From: Morinoia aosen
Lineage: Eukaryota > Arthropoda > Malacostraca > Amphipoda > Talitridae
Direction: 5' to 3'
Assembly (NCBI GenBank): GCA_030386875.1
Contig: CM059563.1
Location: forward strand, 35,192,139-35,256,138
Length of the DNA: 64,000 bases
How positions within the stretch are numbered: the first letter of the stretch is position 1; every line of letters begins with the position of its first letter. Positions 54,255 to 64,000 of this stretch are shown in pieces. Both the position numbers and the translations under genes were made by a program. A model generated the notes under the pieces. That model did not search any database and was not told the DNA's origin. It worked only from the letters and a program-made list of their open reading frames with translations.

Positions 54255-57225
54255 GGTCGAAAGACCACTCAAACCCTAGTACTAGGATCTTTGAACGTAA
54301 GGAGGTGTGGAAGTAAAGCAACTGAGAGTAAGAAGGAGGAGATCGGAAGAATGATGTTAAACCGGAAGATGGATGTATTGGCCTTGAGTGAGACGAAATT
54401 GAAAGGTAGTGGTGAGTTGATGTTTGGGAGTGTGGGAGGGAGAGTGTCTGGAGTACGTGGGGGACATGCAAGAGAGGGTGTGGCTATATTATTGAGTGTA
54501 AGAATCAGAGAGAAAGTAGTTGAATGGGGTGAGGTGTGATCAAGAATAATGTGGGTGCGAGTGAAATGGGGGAAGAGTCATGGGTGTTTGTGAGCGCGTA
54601 CGGACCGGGATCGGAGAGGAGTGGGGAAGAGAGAGAGGAGTTTTGGGAGAAATTGTCCGAGTGGGTGGCTAGAGTGGGGAGTGGTTGTAGAGTTGTGGTG
54701 ATGGGGGACCTGAATGCAAGAGTGGGTGATGAGGTGGTGGATGGTGTTGTTGGTAAGTACGGAGTAGCTGGGGTGAATGAGAGTGGGGATTTCTTGGTGG
54801 GGTTATGTGTGGAGAGTGAGTTAGTGGTTGGGAATAGTTTGTTTCAGAAAAAAAGTATAAACAAGTAAACATATGTGAGGACGAATGGAGGTGTGATAGA
54901 GGAGAGAGCATTGATGGATTATATTTTGGTTAGCAGGGGAGTGATGGGTCGTTTGCTCGATGTGCATGTGTTCCGTGGTGAGATGAATGGGATTTCGGAT
55001 CATTATTTGGTGGAAGGAAAGCTGAGAGTTAGTGGAATGTGGGGAGGTGTAAAAAGGAGGAGTGGAAGGGAGGTGTTAAATGTAAGCAAGTTACATGATT
55101 CTGAGCGTGAGTGTGAGTATCAGGAGAAGATGAAAGTGGAGTATGGGAGGGTGAAGGAAAGTGAGGTGGGTGGAGTGGAAGGGGAATGGAAGTTGTTTAA
55201 AGATGCGGTGGAAAAATGTGTAAGGGAAGTGTGTGGGGTAAGGAAGGTTGGAGGGGGGATTAGAAAGGGGAGTGAATGGTGGAACGGAGAAGTAGGAGCG
55301 GCTGTGAAAAGAAAGCGGGGGGCGTTCGAAAGGTAGCTGCAACGAGGCAACCAGCAAAATTTTGAAGAGTATAAGGAGAGGAAGAAAGAGGTACAAAGAA
55401 TGGTAAGGAGCGCGAAGAGGGCGGCGGATGAGGAATGGGGGAGGAAGTTGGGAGGGGATTTCATGGAGAGAAGGAAGGTTTTCTGGAAGGAAGTGAAGAG
55501 AATTAGGAAGGATCAGGTGGAGAATGAGGCAAGAGTGAAGGATACAAATGGTAGGATGCAAGTGGAGAGTTGTGATGTGAGAAAGAGATGGGCGGAGTAT
55601 TTTGAGGAACTGCTGAACGTGAGGGATGATAGGATTGCGAGAGTATAGTAGCTGTTGGAAGTGATGTTAGAATGCCTGTGTTTGGTGAAGTGAATAGAAG
55701 TCGAATAAGAAGTGCAGAGGTGAGATGTGCGTTGGATGAAATGAAAAATGGGAAAGCTCCAGGTTTGGATGGCTGCACGGTTGAATGTCTAGAGAAAGGA
55801 GGAAATGTGGTTATAGAATGGTTGGTGCGTTTATTAAATGTGTGTTTCGAGGCTAGTAAAGTGCAGGTTGATTGGAGTAGCGCGTGCGTAGTTCCGTTGT
55901 ACAAGGGGAAAGGTGACAGGTATGAGTGCAGTAATTCTAGGGGTATAAGTCTACTGAGTGTCGTTGGGAAGCTGTATGGAAGAGTGTTAATTGGAAGAGT
56001 GAGAGTGTTGACGGATCGTGTGCTTGCTGAAGAACAGTGTGGTTTTAGGTGTGGTAGAGGTTGTGTGGATCAAATGTTTGCTGTGAGGCAGGTGAATGAA
56101 AAATACTTATTAAAGGGAAAGGATGTATATTGGGCATTTATGGATCTAGAGAAGGCGTATGACAGAGTGGATCGCGAGGCTCTATGGCAAGTGGTAAGTT
56201 TGTATGGAGTGGGTGGGAGACTGTTGAATGCGATCAAGAGTTTCTACATTGATAGCAGAGCTTGTGTGAGAGTAGGGTATGAGGTGAGTGAATGGTTCCC
56301 AGTTGTGACAGGTGTGAGACAGGGATGTGTGATGTCGCCGTGGTTGTTTAATTTGTTTATGGATGGTGTGGTGAGAGAAGTGAATGCCAGAGTGTTGGGA
56401 AAAGGTGCGCAGTTGGTGGGACGAAATGGTATGTATTGGGAAGTGTGTCAGCTGTTGTTTGCAGATGATACAGCGCTTGTGGCTGATTCAGAGGAAAAAC
56501 TGAGGAGACTGGTTGTAGAGTTTGGTAGAGTGTGCGAAAGGCGGAAAGTGAGGGTAAATGTGAATAAAAGTAAGGTGATGAGATGTTCAAGAGGTGGAGT
56601 GTGTGGAACTTTGGATGTGAGGTTGAATGGGGAAGTTTTAGAGGAGGTAGAGCATTTTAGGTACCTCGGGTCGGATGTGACTGTTAAGGATAATATAGAA
56701 GTAGAAGTGAAACATCGAGTGAGAGAAGGTTGTAAGACATTGGGTGCAATGAGGAAAGTTTTTGAATGCAGGAGTTTGAGTATGAATGCTAAGAGGGGAC
56801 TGTATGAAAGTTTGATTGTGCCAGTTTTGTTGTATGGAGCAGAGTCCTGGGGGTTGAGAGCAGCTGAGAGGAGGAAGTTGGATGTGTTTGAGATGAAGTG
56901 TTTGAGGAGCATGTATGGAGTAACTAGAAGAGATAGGATCAGGTATGAGTTGGTTAGGGGGCAGACGGGTGTTATCAAAAAGTTGAGCAGGCGAGTGGAT
57001 GAAAGAGTGCTTGGATGGTTTGGGCATGTTGAAAGAATGAATGTTGAGCGGCTGGTGAAAAAGATACATATGTCGGAAGTGAGTGGTCTTCGAGCGCGAG
57101 GTAGACCACGGACGAGTTGGATGGATGGGGTGCGACGTGCTTTGTATGAGAGGGGTCTGACTATGGACGTGGCGAGAGGGATGGCTGCGGACAGAAGTGA
57201 GTGGGGGCAGTGTATAAGGAGGTAA
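54255..57225 (+). pseudogene. RTE-like ORF: AP endonuclease - reverse transcriptase
   Basis: The endonuclease starts near 54270 with LVLGSLNVRRCGS, LSETKLKGSGEL, then after a frameshift at about 54535 VVVMGDLNARVGDE (54694 on), a TAA (54866), ISDHYLVEGKL (54990 on), and a TAG (55334). The linker is Lys/Glu-rich. After a second shift near 55650 comes a 517-codon open block (55672-57225) with the whole RT: YKGKGDRYECSNSRGISLLS, FMDLEKAYDRVD, GVRQGCVMSPWLF, LLFADDTALVADS. The C-terminal tail ends GRPRTSWMDGVRRAL. RGISLL, FADDTALVA and GRPR..W are RTE-clade signatures. No RNase H, no ORF1. Strong G-rich codon bias separates it from its AT-rich surroundings. Confidence 0.87.
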
Positions 57226-57464
57226 TTTTATTTTTGACGCGTTACTGGAAGCTGCCCGCGTGTGATGGGGTTGACCTGTCATGTGCGGGGGGAGGGGCTG
57301 CACTCAATGAAGCGGTCGGGGTAAACCAGCTGTGGCTGTCGAGCCTGACTGTGGAAGGTGGTTGTACTGGGCTGCTGCTGATCCTGGCAGTTCAGGTGCG
57401 GCCAGTGCTGCCTCTCTCGCCTCCTAGTGACTAAGTGTGGTGATTGTGGCTTGCTGTCGGTTAC

Positions 57465-57510
57465 CCTCCCATAGGGAGGATAAGCCCGGTATATGTATGT
57501 ATGTATGTAC
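57465..57510 (+). promoter_or_regulatory. 3' hairpin and TATG tail of the RTE-like LINE
   Basis: CCTCCC-ATA-GGGAGG (57465-57479) is a perfect 6-bp stem with a 3-nt loop, followed by GATAAGCCCGG and (TATG)n. A compact hairpin just before a short tandem tail is expected for the RT recognition end of RTE-type elements. Confidence 0.7.
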
Positions 57511-57790
57511 CAAATAATCGTGTCCTTGTCCGTTTCTAATAATTCCTTTATCAAAAATACAATAAGTTCTATTAGATACCAGTCTAACGTGGTTAAGGGA
57601 ACAGTGAAATTTCCGAGATGTAATTACAGCATCACCGCGCGAAGACACAGGTGAGATGAGCTCTTCATTCTTGGTGGAAGTACCTCATCACTTCTTTGTC
57701 TATAGCAGCAACTCGATGTTCACTTCAACAGCGTTTGAACATGCAAAAAATGATTACATGTTTCATCATGGTAAACAAACAGTGGAAATA

Positions 57791-59139
57791 TTTGAAAGGC
57801 TAAAATTGTTCAAGAATTTGAAAACTTAAATGTGTGATTGCTGTGTGTAATATCGTGGTTTTCAGCACGATATAAGGTTTACTGAACAGAACTAGTAGAT
57901 CGGTTAGCCTAGCTGTAAACCAGGCAGCAGGATAGCAAAACGAACAGCAGCACTACTAATATTGTACTGACTCTGTAGTTCACACAGCTTGCTCTTAAGT
58001 CTAGTTCGCAACAATGGATATTTCCGGCGCTGGGCAATAGGGTCGCTTCTGACCTATCCGGCGCTCGTAAACGCCAGGGGCTCATCGGCTGTTTCCGGCG
58101 GATGCCCTATCTATACATGTGACCGTGCCGAGCGAGACTCATAAATCTCCGCAGCCGGAACCCCCCATAAATACCACCAGTACGTCACTATACAACACTG
58201 TGGTTACTGGCCTCCGAGGCTCGGCTACCTGTTGAACCTGATAAGTTTAGTGGCTGGTGACACGCTAGTGCTCACTCCCTAACTGTCCTCCATTGGCCAA
58301 ACAATGAATGCAAAATTGATGCAAGGAAGTCGATGGTAAAAACAAACTAGGAGTACTTCAAAAAGAATGTATTTATCAAGAAGCCAGCCCGACCTTCAAT
58401 GAAGACGCGGGTGACGACGAGTTTCAACACATTTGATAACATAAGAGTTATCAATCTATCACTAATGAGAAACAAGAGCCTGCATTGCCTCCAATTTATC
58501 CTCTACATAAGTGTGAATAAATCGAAAGTAATGCAGATAATATGAGAGCAGGTACTGGGGCTACATCCACGGACAAATACTACTGGTAGTAGTATTATCC
58601 TTACATGAAAACTTTCCGTAGCACGACGTGTTTGACTATCGAAAAATACTATTCGGAGTAAAAATTATGACAGGTAATACATTGATTTACAAAAATGAAC
58701 AATAAATCGTGAGTCACGTAATTACATGAAGGCTAGGTAACCAAGAAAATACTGTTAGTGCTAAATTAACATCTTAACAAGGCAAACGTATCAAGACAGA
58801 AACACAAAGCTCCTACGTAATAGCCGTGGAAGATCCTAGGACTTGGGTGTCCAAGAGATCCGTAGTAAAAAACCTAACGAACATCTGAATGCGATAACTA
58901 AGTACGATTGAATTTAAAAAAATATATCACATTCTAGCGTAAGGATAAAAAGTGGATATCTAGCATAAGCACTGTTGGATGATAAGTGCAGTGGGCGTTG
59001 AGCCAGGGCCAGTAAGCAGCTGTCATTCTGCTGCAGCCATAGACACAAAGTGACGTTCATCTTCTTACAGCCATGGGTGCCAGGCTGGGTCCATGCGACA
59101 CAAGTTGTCAACACAGAGAACTGCTCGCACCATTTGGGT
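57791..59139. other. Unassigned sequence
   Basis: No gene recognised. A GC-richer block at 58010-58250 contains TTCCGGCG twice but no coding frame of note. The remainder is AT-rich. Confidence 0.5.
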
Positions 59140-59152
59140 TGCCTGGAAAGTA

Positions 59153-59515
59153 GATTAGATTAGATTATAAGTTAGTTTAAGCCTCCCTAACCGCTGCAAA
59201 ATAGAGCGTATCGAAGAGAGGAAGGAGGAAGGCAACATTTAGTATGGAGATAAGAAAATGAGGAAACTATGCAGAAAGGGCATAGAAACAGCAAGATGGG
59301 AAAGAAGTTCATAAAATAAGATTAAAGTTGAAGAAGCAAGTCAGAGGTGCTGAAAAACAGGACAGTAGTGAACCGAAAAAAGGTGGTCCTTAACATAACA
59401 AAAAACATTTTATTTCAACAAAAAGAAGGCCTACCTAACTCTCAGCTTGGGCCCTCACATTTTCCCCTGGGAGCGCTACTTCCCACAGATACAATAGTTG
59501 TATCCCCCTGAGGGG
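59153..59515 (-). repeat. SINE-like repeat, copy 2, with perfect 13-bp TSD
   Basis: 363 bp, minus orientation, tail (TAATC)n at 59153-59165 on plus as GATTAGATTA. It is flanked by TGCCTGGAAAGTA at 59140-59152 and 59516-59528, identical. It starts CCCCTCAGGGGGATACAA on minus. Confidence 0.85.
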
Positions 59516-59785
59516 TGCCTGGAAAGTAATCTTGATGAGAATGTGTGGACATTAACGTAACAAAACACAACATAACAAACACCAATTACACTATTTATGG
59601 TCATTCTATACTGGTTTTGGCAGAAGGGTGGGTTGAGATGAGTCCAACTTTTTTATTAGCCAAAGCAGTATCATATATTTGACGTCCGTTGAGTGAAATA
59701 CGCTCAGTAAGTTGCAGGCATTCCCCGTCAAATGAGACTAGGCGCAAAGCCGACTTTACCGGGTTACTCCGTTGCACTCATTGTT

Positions 59786-60145
59786 TTGATTGATTATAAG
59801 TTAGTTTTCTCCTACCGTACCACAACAAAGATGTTGAAAGAGAAGGAGGATGAAGGCACAGATTAGTATGAAGTAAAAGAAACTCGGATTCTATGCACAA
59901 GGTGTGTTTCCGTACAGGATCCTGTGCGCATGAAAACAGTAAGTTAAGAAGGAGGGTCAGGAAACAAGATAAAAGTTGAAGAAGAAAGAAGTAGGTGCTG
60001 AAAAACAGTACAGCAGGGAACTGAAAAGTCCTTAACAAAGAACATTTTATTTCAACAAAAAGAACGCCTACCTAACTCTCACCTTGGGACTTCACTTATT
60101 CCCCCTACGAGCAATAACTCGTATAGCTACAATAGATCCATTTTC
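59786..60145 (-). repeat. SINE-like repeat, copy 3, diverged
   Basis: Same order of blocks as copy 2 (GATTATAAGTTAGTTT; GAAGAAGAAAG.AGTAGGTGCTG; AACATTTTATTTCAACAAAAAG; GCCTACCTAACTCTCA) but with small deletions and a poor tail. No clear flanking duplication was found. Confidence 0.7.
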
Positions 60146-60697
60146 CTGAGGAGATACACACATTGGAACTTCCTCGCTACTATGCTCCCCTTAGCGAGCG
60201 CCAGGCTTCAGGCAAACCCCACTGGTGGGTGTAGAAGAATTGGAGGGCAAATATGCTGAGTGTCCTAGCCCACATATCAGGGGTCAAAACTGGAGGGTGG
60301 ATTAAGTGATAATTTCACCTCATAGCGGCGTAGATGTCTTTCAGGCAGAGTGGTCTAGTTCCTAGTTAGTAACTTGGCTAGGAAAATCCAGTTTGGCAAC
60401 CGTGCGATGAACACCACGCCTCTAACTTGAGTGTCTTAAAATTCTGTGTTTTGTGGGTTATGACACTCTGCATATTTGCCCTCCAATTAGTTAATGTACT
60501 TGTCTTACAGCAAATGAACACTATGCTCAGCAGTTTTTCAGTTTACAATTCGAATGTCTTTGAAATTTACTTATACGTTCTAGGCTGAAAAAATATTTAT
60601 TCCGGGAAAAAAGTAGCACTAAAACCGAATGAAATAATAAATAAACACGAAATAATAAATTTAACTGTTTTCAAAACAAGATGAAAAGTAGAGGTAC
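60146..60697. other. Unassigned sequence
   Basis: No gene or known repeat recognised between two SINE-like copies. Confidence 0.45.
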
Positions 60698-60707
60698 CGA
60701 TTAGATT

Positions 60708-61054
60708 ATTAGTTAGTTTAAGCCTCACTTTCCGCAACAAATGCGATCCAAAGAAAGGAAGGAAGAAAGCACCATTTAGTACGGAGTTAAAGGAACGCCG
60801 AATCTATGCAGAAAGGGCATAGAAACAGTATGATGAGAAAGAAGTTCATGAAACAATATCGAAGTTGAAGAAGAAAGGAGTAGGGGCTGAAAAAACAGGA
60901 CAGCAGTGAACCGAAAAAGATGGTCCGTAACAAAACAAAAACTTATTCTATTTCAACAAAAAGAAAGCCTACCTAACCCTTAGCTCGGGCCCCCACATTG
61001 TCTCCCTGGAAGCGCTAATTTCCATAGATACAATAGTTGTATCCCCCTGAGGGG
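60708..61054 (-). repeat. SINE-like repeat, copy 4, with perfect 10-bp TSD
   Basis: 347 bp, minus orientation, flanked by GTAGAGGTAC at 60698-60707 and 61055-61064. The unit begins on minus with CCCCTCAGGGGGATACAA, exactly as in copies 1 and 2, and ends in TAATC-type sequence. Confidence 0.83.
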
Positions 61055-61064
61055 GTAGAGGTAC

Positions 61065-61648
61065 TGAATACCAAAAACAATACCAATAAAGAATTTGAAC
61101 AATCATTAAAAAGAAACTGAGACAAAAAACAACAAACACTTGAGAGGGTGAAACGAACTAATACTGGTAGAAAACAGTTGACCAAAACGACAATAAAAAT
61201 ACTTTGAAAAAATAAGACAAAGTGATGAAAATAAAATTATGTACATTCTACTTCTCGAACTGAAATAAATAAACTCAAAAAAAAAAAAAAAAGTAAAATA
61301 TTAGGTCACAAAGAAGGGCCACGTTCTCCAGGTATCGCTGTGTTGGCACATATTGGCCAAATCTTTTTATATGAACAAAGAAATTTTTGATTGTCCTCGG
61401 CACCTCCATAAACACCCGGCACAAACCATGCGCATCCTTTTGATACAATTCTCCAGGGGGAAAACAAACATTTGAGATAAGTTCCAGCACGCAATTGAAA
61501 ATAACATATAGCAAATTAAACCAACAATTTTTTATCTCTTATGTGGAATATGTAGTCGTTTTCTTAACATATTCAGTGCGACATACTTGCACAATTAACG
61601 ATGCATAGTTATAACGCGAAATTCGCGATGAAGTGACAAACATCTCAC
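61065..61648. other. Unassigned; intron of a minus-strand host gene (inferred)
   Basis: AT-rich with a poly-A run at about 61279-61293. It follows the splice donor of the exon at 61649-61810 on the minus strand, so it should be intronic. No further exon was recognised. Confidence 0.45.
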
Positions 61649-61810
61649 CTTGCTCTCCGACTGGTCGAGCTGCGCCAGCGCCTGCACCCTGGTCAGGATG
61701 CTGGACACGGCCTTGTTGACGCGCATGACGAGCGCGTCGGACTCGATGTGGCCACCTCGTGCCGCACCTCCTCCGCCGCTGCACATCGTCTCCACGCTAG
61801 ACTCCTGCCG
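61649..61810 (-). CDS. Host coding exon of an unidentified gene (internal, phase 0/0)
   Basis: A GC-rich 162-bp island (54 codons) in AT-rich DNA. On the minus strand it is preceded by TTTCGACAG (acceptor AG at 61812-61811) and followed by GTGAGA (donor, 61648-61643). Both splice phases are 0. The peptide begins RQESSVETM, has a Gly-rich loop (SGGGGAARGG), then an amphipathic helical stretch, HIESDALVMRVNKAV and SSILTRVQALAQLDQSESK. This looks like a real protein exon and not a transposon. I do not recognise the family. The upstream intron starts immediately with a 78-bp tandem repeat. Confidence 0.65.
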
Positions 61811-61820
61811 CTGTCGAAAC

Positions 61821-62220
61821 AAATGAACGCTACATTCTAACACACAAGCGAGTCATGGCAAATCTCATGAGAAATGTGAGGATGTGGCCAGTCGTCATAA
61901 ATGAACGCTATATTTTAACGCACCAGCAACTCTAAGCAAACCTCAAGAGAATTGAGAAGAAGTGGGCCGTTGTCACAAATGAGCGTTACATTTTAACGCA
62001 CCAGCGACGCTAAGCAAATCTCAAGAGAAATGTTAGGAAGTAGCCAGTCATCATAAATGAACGCTACATTTTAATGCACCAGCAGCAAGTCAAAACAAAT
62101 CTCAGAGAAATGTGAGAGGATACGGGGCTGTCGACACAAATGAGCACTACATTCTAACGCACAAGCGAGTTGAAGTAAATCTGAATAGACAAGATGTTCA
62201 ATGGGAGAGGATGTGGCCGC
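61821..62220. repeat. Tandem repeat of ~78-83 bp, 5 units, in the intron next to the exon
   Basis: Units start AAATGAACGCTACATT or AAATGAGCGTTACATT at 61821, 61899, 61977, 62055 and 62138. Each continues TAACGCACCAGCGA, AAATCTCAAGAGAAATG and a CCAGTCGTCA-like end. Spacing is 78, 78, 78 and 83 bp. The first unit begins only 10 bp from the splice acceptor and includes the sequence that would serve as the polypyrimidine tract. Confidence 0.85.
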
Positions 62221-63260
62221 TCAATCATGTACGATTGCACACGTAAAATAAACCAATGACTGCACTAAAACAAATGAAAATAATTTTTATTTGCTGATGC
62301 AACATGAAATTCTATCAGCTGCCATTACCATGACCACTAAATTCCGAAGAAATTGCATCCGTATCAAGTATAACTCAAGAGTTACAGGAACAATTGAGGA
62401 GAGAACAAGAGGTGCTGGCAAGAAAATTTTATGCTTCAGTATTTTAGTGGACACTGAACTTCAGTATTTTAGTGATATGGTAACACGAGTGGCACTCGTG
62501 TTACCATATCCGCCCTCACATCACGCTGCTCACACTCCTACTTACCCTCACTCCACCACATCCAGTTATTCAGCTCACGTGACAATGTCAATGGAAATTT
62601 CGCTCTTCAAAGCGTTTTTTCAACGTTTCAATATCGTCATACAATTTTTTTGCCACCATTTCGGTTTTTCAAACACGCTACCATGACCGAGCACTTAATG
62701 CTCTTTGCCCAGTTTTCATCGTTGGATTATATTTCATCATTTCACAAATATATGATAATTGTGTTAACTATTTCGATATATCTACAAACAAAGGTTTTTA
62801 TTTTAAAAGATTTTTAAAAATCCAATATGATGCAGTACCAATTATGAAAAATGTTCTGGAAATACTTTTTGCTCTCTTTTTCCTTCCACAACTTTACTCC
62901 TGAATGTTCTGTCTACCAATTAGCTACAACGCACGTAAAATATTTACAGGGTGTACCACGACAAGCAAAACTTGAAATGAAATTATGGTTCAAAAATATC
63001 TGCTGCATTTCATTCCGTATTGACCATATTCTACGTTGAACAGTTTCCAACAAATGCTTCATATTTTGCAAAATATTTCCTTGTAATTACTCTACCAAAG
63101 GTCCTCAGAAACATGTTTGAGCAGGAACCAACCAATATAATGTGCATGCCACAATTTAACTTTAGTTCACGCTTTAGAAAACAGCAAATTATCAATTCAT
63201 GGAACCTTCGCATGCATATGTGATACCAATATTTGACAAAACAAGTTAAACAACCAACTT
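62221..63260. other. Unassigned sequence with a 37-bp perfect palindrome
   Basis: No supported gene. GATATGGTAACACGAGTG and its exact complement flank a single G (62474-62510). Open frames at 62291-62686, 62851-63039 and 63020-63223 show no motifs I recognise. Confidence 0.45.
62474..62510. repeat. 37-bp perfect palindrome
   Basis: 18-bp arms GATATGGTAACACGAGTG / CACTCGTGTTACCATATC with one central base. Role unknown; it may be an old cruciform or the tip of a foldback. Confidence 0.8.
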
Positions 63261-63269
63261 TTGTAGTAC

Positions 63270-63400
63270 ATTGAATTCATTAGGGATTTTCTTTTTTTCA
63301 TTGTTTACAGAGGGACTGGAATATTTGTCTGTAAGTGTCCCCATAGAAAAATAATCCCACGGTGATAGATATGGGGATTTTATGATTTAATGCAACTATG
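63270..63400 (-). pseudogene. Tc1/mariner-type transposase end, minus-strand fragment
   Basis: Minus-strand translation gives SPYLSPWDYFSMGTL-like residues then TDKYSSPSVNN, resembling SPDLSPCDYFLWGHLKDKVY of Tc1/mariner transposases. It is short and damaged, and inverted relative to the better fragment at 63505. Confidence 0.45.
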
Positions 63401-63504
63401 CGGTTGTTAAAAACTCTCTCAGCCATATTTTCACAGCTTTCTGTCTACTGACAGCATCATAATATGACTCAAAGAAGTTTTTAATAAACGTATAATTGCA
63501 CTGA

Positions 63505-63750
63505 ATCAATATATTGATTGGCCTCCAAAGTCCCCAGATCTAACACCGTGCAATTATTTTCTATGGGAACACTTAAAAATGAATATTCTAGCCCTCCTCA
63601 AACACTACAGAACTGAAAGAAAGAATCACTAACAAATATAATGTACTAAAATATGAGCCACAGTTAATATAACGAGTTGTTTCATCAATGCGATCAAGAG
63701 TGTGGACAGAAATAGATATGTGAAAGGAATTGGAGCTGAAGGGGGTCATC
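63505..63750 (+). pseudogene. Tc1/mariner-type transposase C-terminal remnant, plus strand
   Basis: The translation contains IDWPPKSPDLTPCNYFLW followed by EHLKMN, a hallmark of Tc1/mariner transposases around the third catalytic residue; here that Asp (PCD) is Asn (PCN). Downstream, SSMRSRVWTEIDM and GGHPSDFQ match the usual end (RxxxCIxxNGGHFE). Stops lie in between. A (TAA)n run follows at 63787-63802. Confidence 0.65.
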
Positions 63751-64000
63751 CGAGCGATTTTCAAATTTCGAGCCGATTGGTCTAAATAATAATAATAATA
63801 ATGAGGGGTGTTGATATAGTCAACATTAAAGCACGGATGCGGGTCCTTTGTTGCTCCCCCCTACGCATGTTGTCTGTGACCGAAAGCCCAATTCAACCGT
63901 TTATCATTAAATGTAAGTCAATTGCCAAATAAAGTTGCTGAAAACACTTAAATTAGGTCATAAGCGTCTATCACACGAAGATAGTTCATCAATTCTCTAA
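63751..64000. other. Unassigned right edge
   Basis: Contains (TAA)n at 63787-63802 and no gene. Confidence 0.4.

Larger units (their letters stand above)
53978..57510 (+). mobile_element. 5S-headed RTE-like LINE
   Basis: The unit consists of a complete 5S-like sequence (53978-54096), a T-run, a G14 tract (54109-54122), a short leader, an endonuclease-RT frame (about 54255-57225), a 3' hairpin (57465-57479) and a (TATG)n tail. It interrupts a LINE 5' UTR whose two halves match LINE C. GTACCATACAATCATG (53958-53973) and GTACCAAATAATCGTG (57507-57522) form an imperfect 16-bp flanking repeat (13 matches) that brackets the 5S together with the LINE. This indicates that both were inserted as a single unit. 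Confidence 0.8.
53661..57790 (-). repeat. 5' UTR fragment(s) of a C/K-family LINE, opened by the 5S-RTE unit
   Basis: On the minus strand 53977-53661 matches the LINE C 5' UTR (29430-29730) block by block (GTCTGTACCTAGCCGACC, GGTGATACGGTTATTATAGC, GGCTAGAACCAACGCG, GGGCCCTTGC). 57612-57511 matches its beginning (GGAAATTTCACTGTTCCCTT, ACTGGTATCTAAT). Between them is the 5S-RTE insertion. Upstream, 57790-57613 is a second related unit ending in CGCGCGGTGATGCTGTAATTAC, suggesting tandem 5' UTR monomers. No ORF1 follows at 53661; the fragment is cut there. Confidence 0.75.

Noticed and set aside
54049..54471. Pro/His/Ser-rich minus-strand frames over the RTE-like ORF (also 55091-55561, 56638-57303)
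   Set aside because: Low-complexity mirrors of the G-rich plus-strand coding sequence.
61821..62220. CRISPR-like array
   Set aside because: Unit is 78-83 bp, the whole unit is repeated with no unique spacers, and the context is eukaryotic.

Overview
This is a eukaryotic, AT-rich, repeat-dominated genomic window, most likely from an arthropod and probably an insect. The reasons are the mix of I-like, CR1-like and RTE-like LINEs, hAT and Tc1/mariner remnants, degenerate CCTAA-type repeats and an intron-flanked coding exon. The species cannot be named from the sequence. I see one convincing host coding exon (61649-61810, minus). Almost everything else that is protein-like belongs to transposable elements, most of them broken and many nested inside one another.

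Layout. At 1-5797 (+) is an I-like LINE (A) whose 5' end lies outside the window; it sits inside a CR1-like LINE (G, minus, 5798-7037). A Tc1/mariner remnant (7975-8200, minus) and a SINE-like copy (8746-9102) follow. At 9330-15395 (minus) is an I-like LINE (L/M) split by a 3.2-kb insertion that itself contains an hAT element (10923-13077) with a perfect 13-bp TIR and an 8-bp target duplication. Degenerate CCTAA-type arrays lie at 17149-17760. A third I-like LINE (J/B, plus) is split between 17808-18843 and 26479-28830; the 7.6 kb between the halves holds a 140-bp tandem repeat and the best-preserved gene of the window, a CR1-like ORF2 of 1000 codons (20942-23944, minus).

From 29322 to 53597 (+) runs another I-like LINE (C/H). 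It is opened at 36340/52734 by a 16.4-kb insertion, a minus-strand I-like LINE of a related family (K/E, 36341-52733). K/E is in turn opened at 40468/48188 by a third I-like LINE (D, minus), and D contains a further 1.3-kb unidentified insert. The breakpoints show matching coding frames and direct duplications. Two patches (32537-32700 and 50095-50545) are inverted copies of neighbouring LINE sequence. From 53661 to 57790 are minus-strand 5' UTR pieces of the C/K family, interrupted by an RTE-like LINE whose 5' end is a complete 5S-rRNA-like sequence (53978-57510). The right end (59140-64000) carries three more SINE-like copies, the host exon beside a 78-bp tandem repeat, and two inverted transposase remnants.

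How the genes work together. The I-like LINEs encode a nucleic-acid-binding ORF1 protein with CCHC knuckles, and an ORF2 protein with AP endonuclease, reverse transcriptase, RNase H and a terminal Cys/His motif. Three separate members (A, C, K) carry an ORF1 with two tandem Gag modules, six CCHC knuckles in all; D has only one module. This tandem Gag, the 5S-headed RTE unit and the conserved 3' hairpin are the most interesting signals. Most reading frames are disabled by stops, frameshifts or insertions, so apart from the CR1-like ORF2 little here looks able to act on its own.
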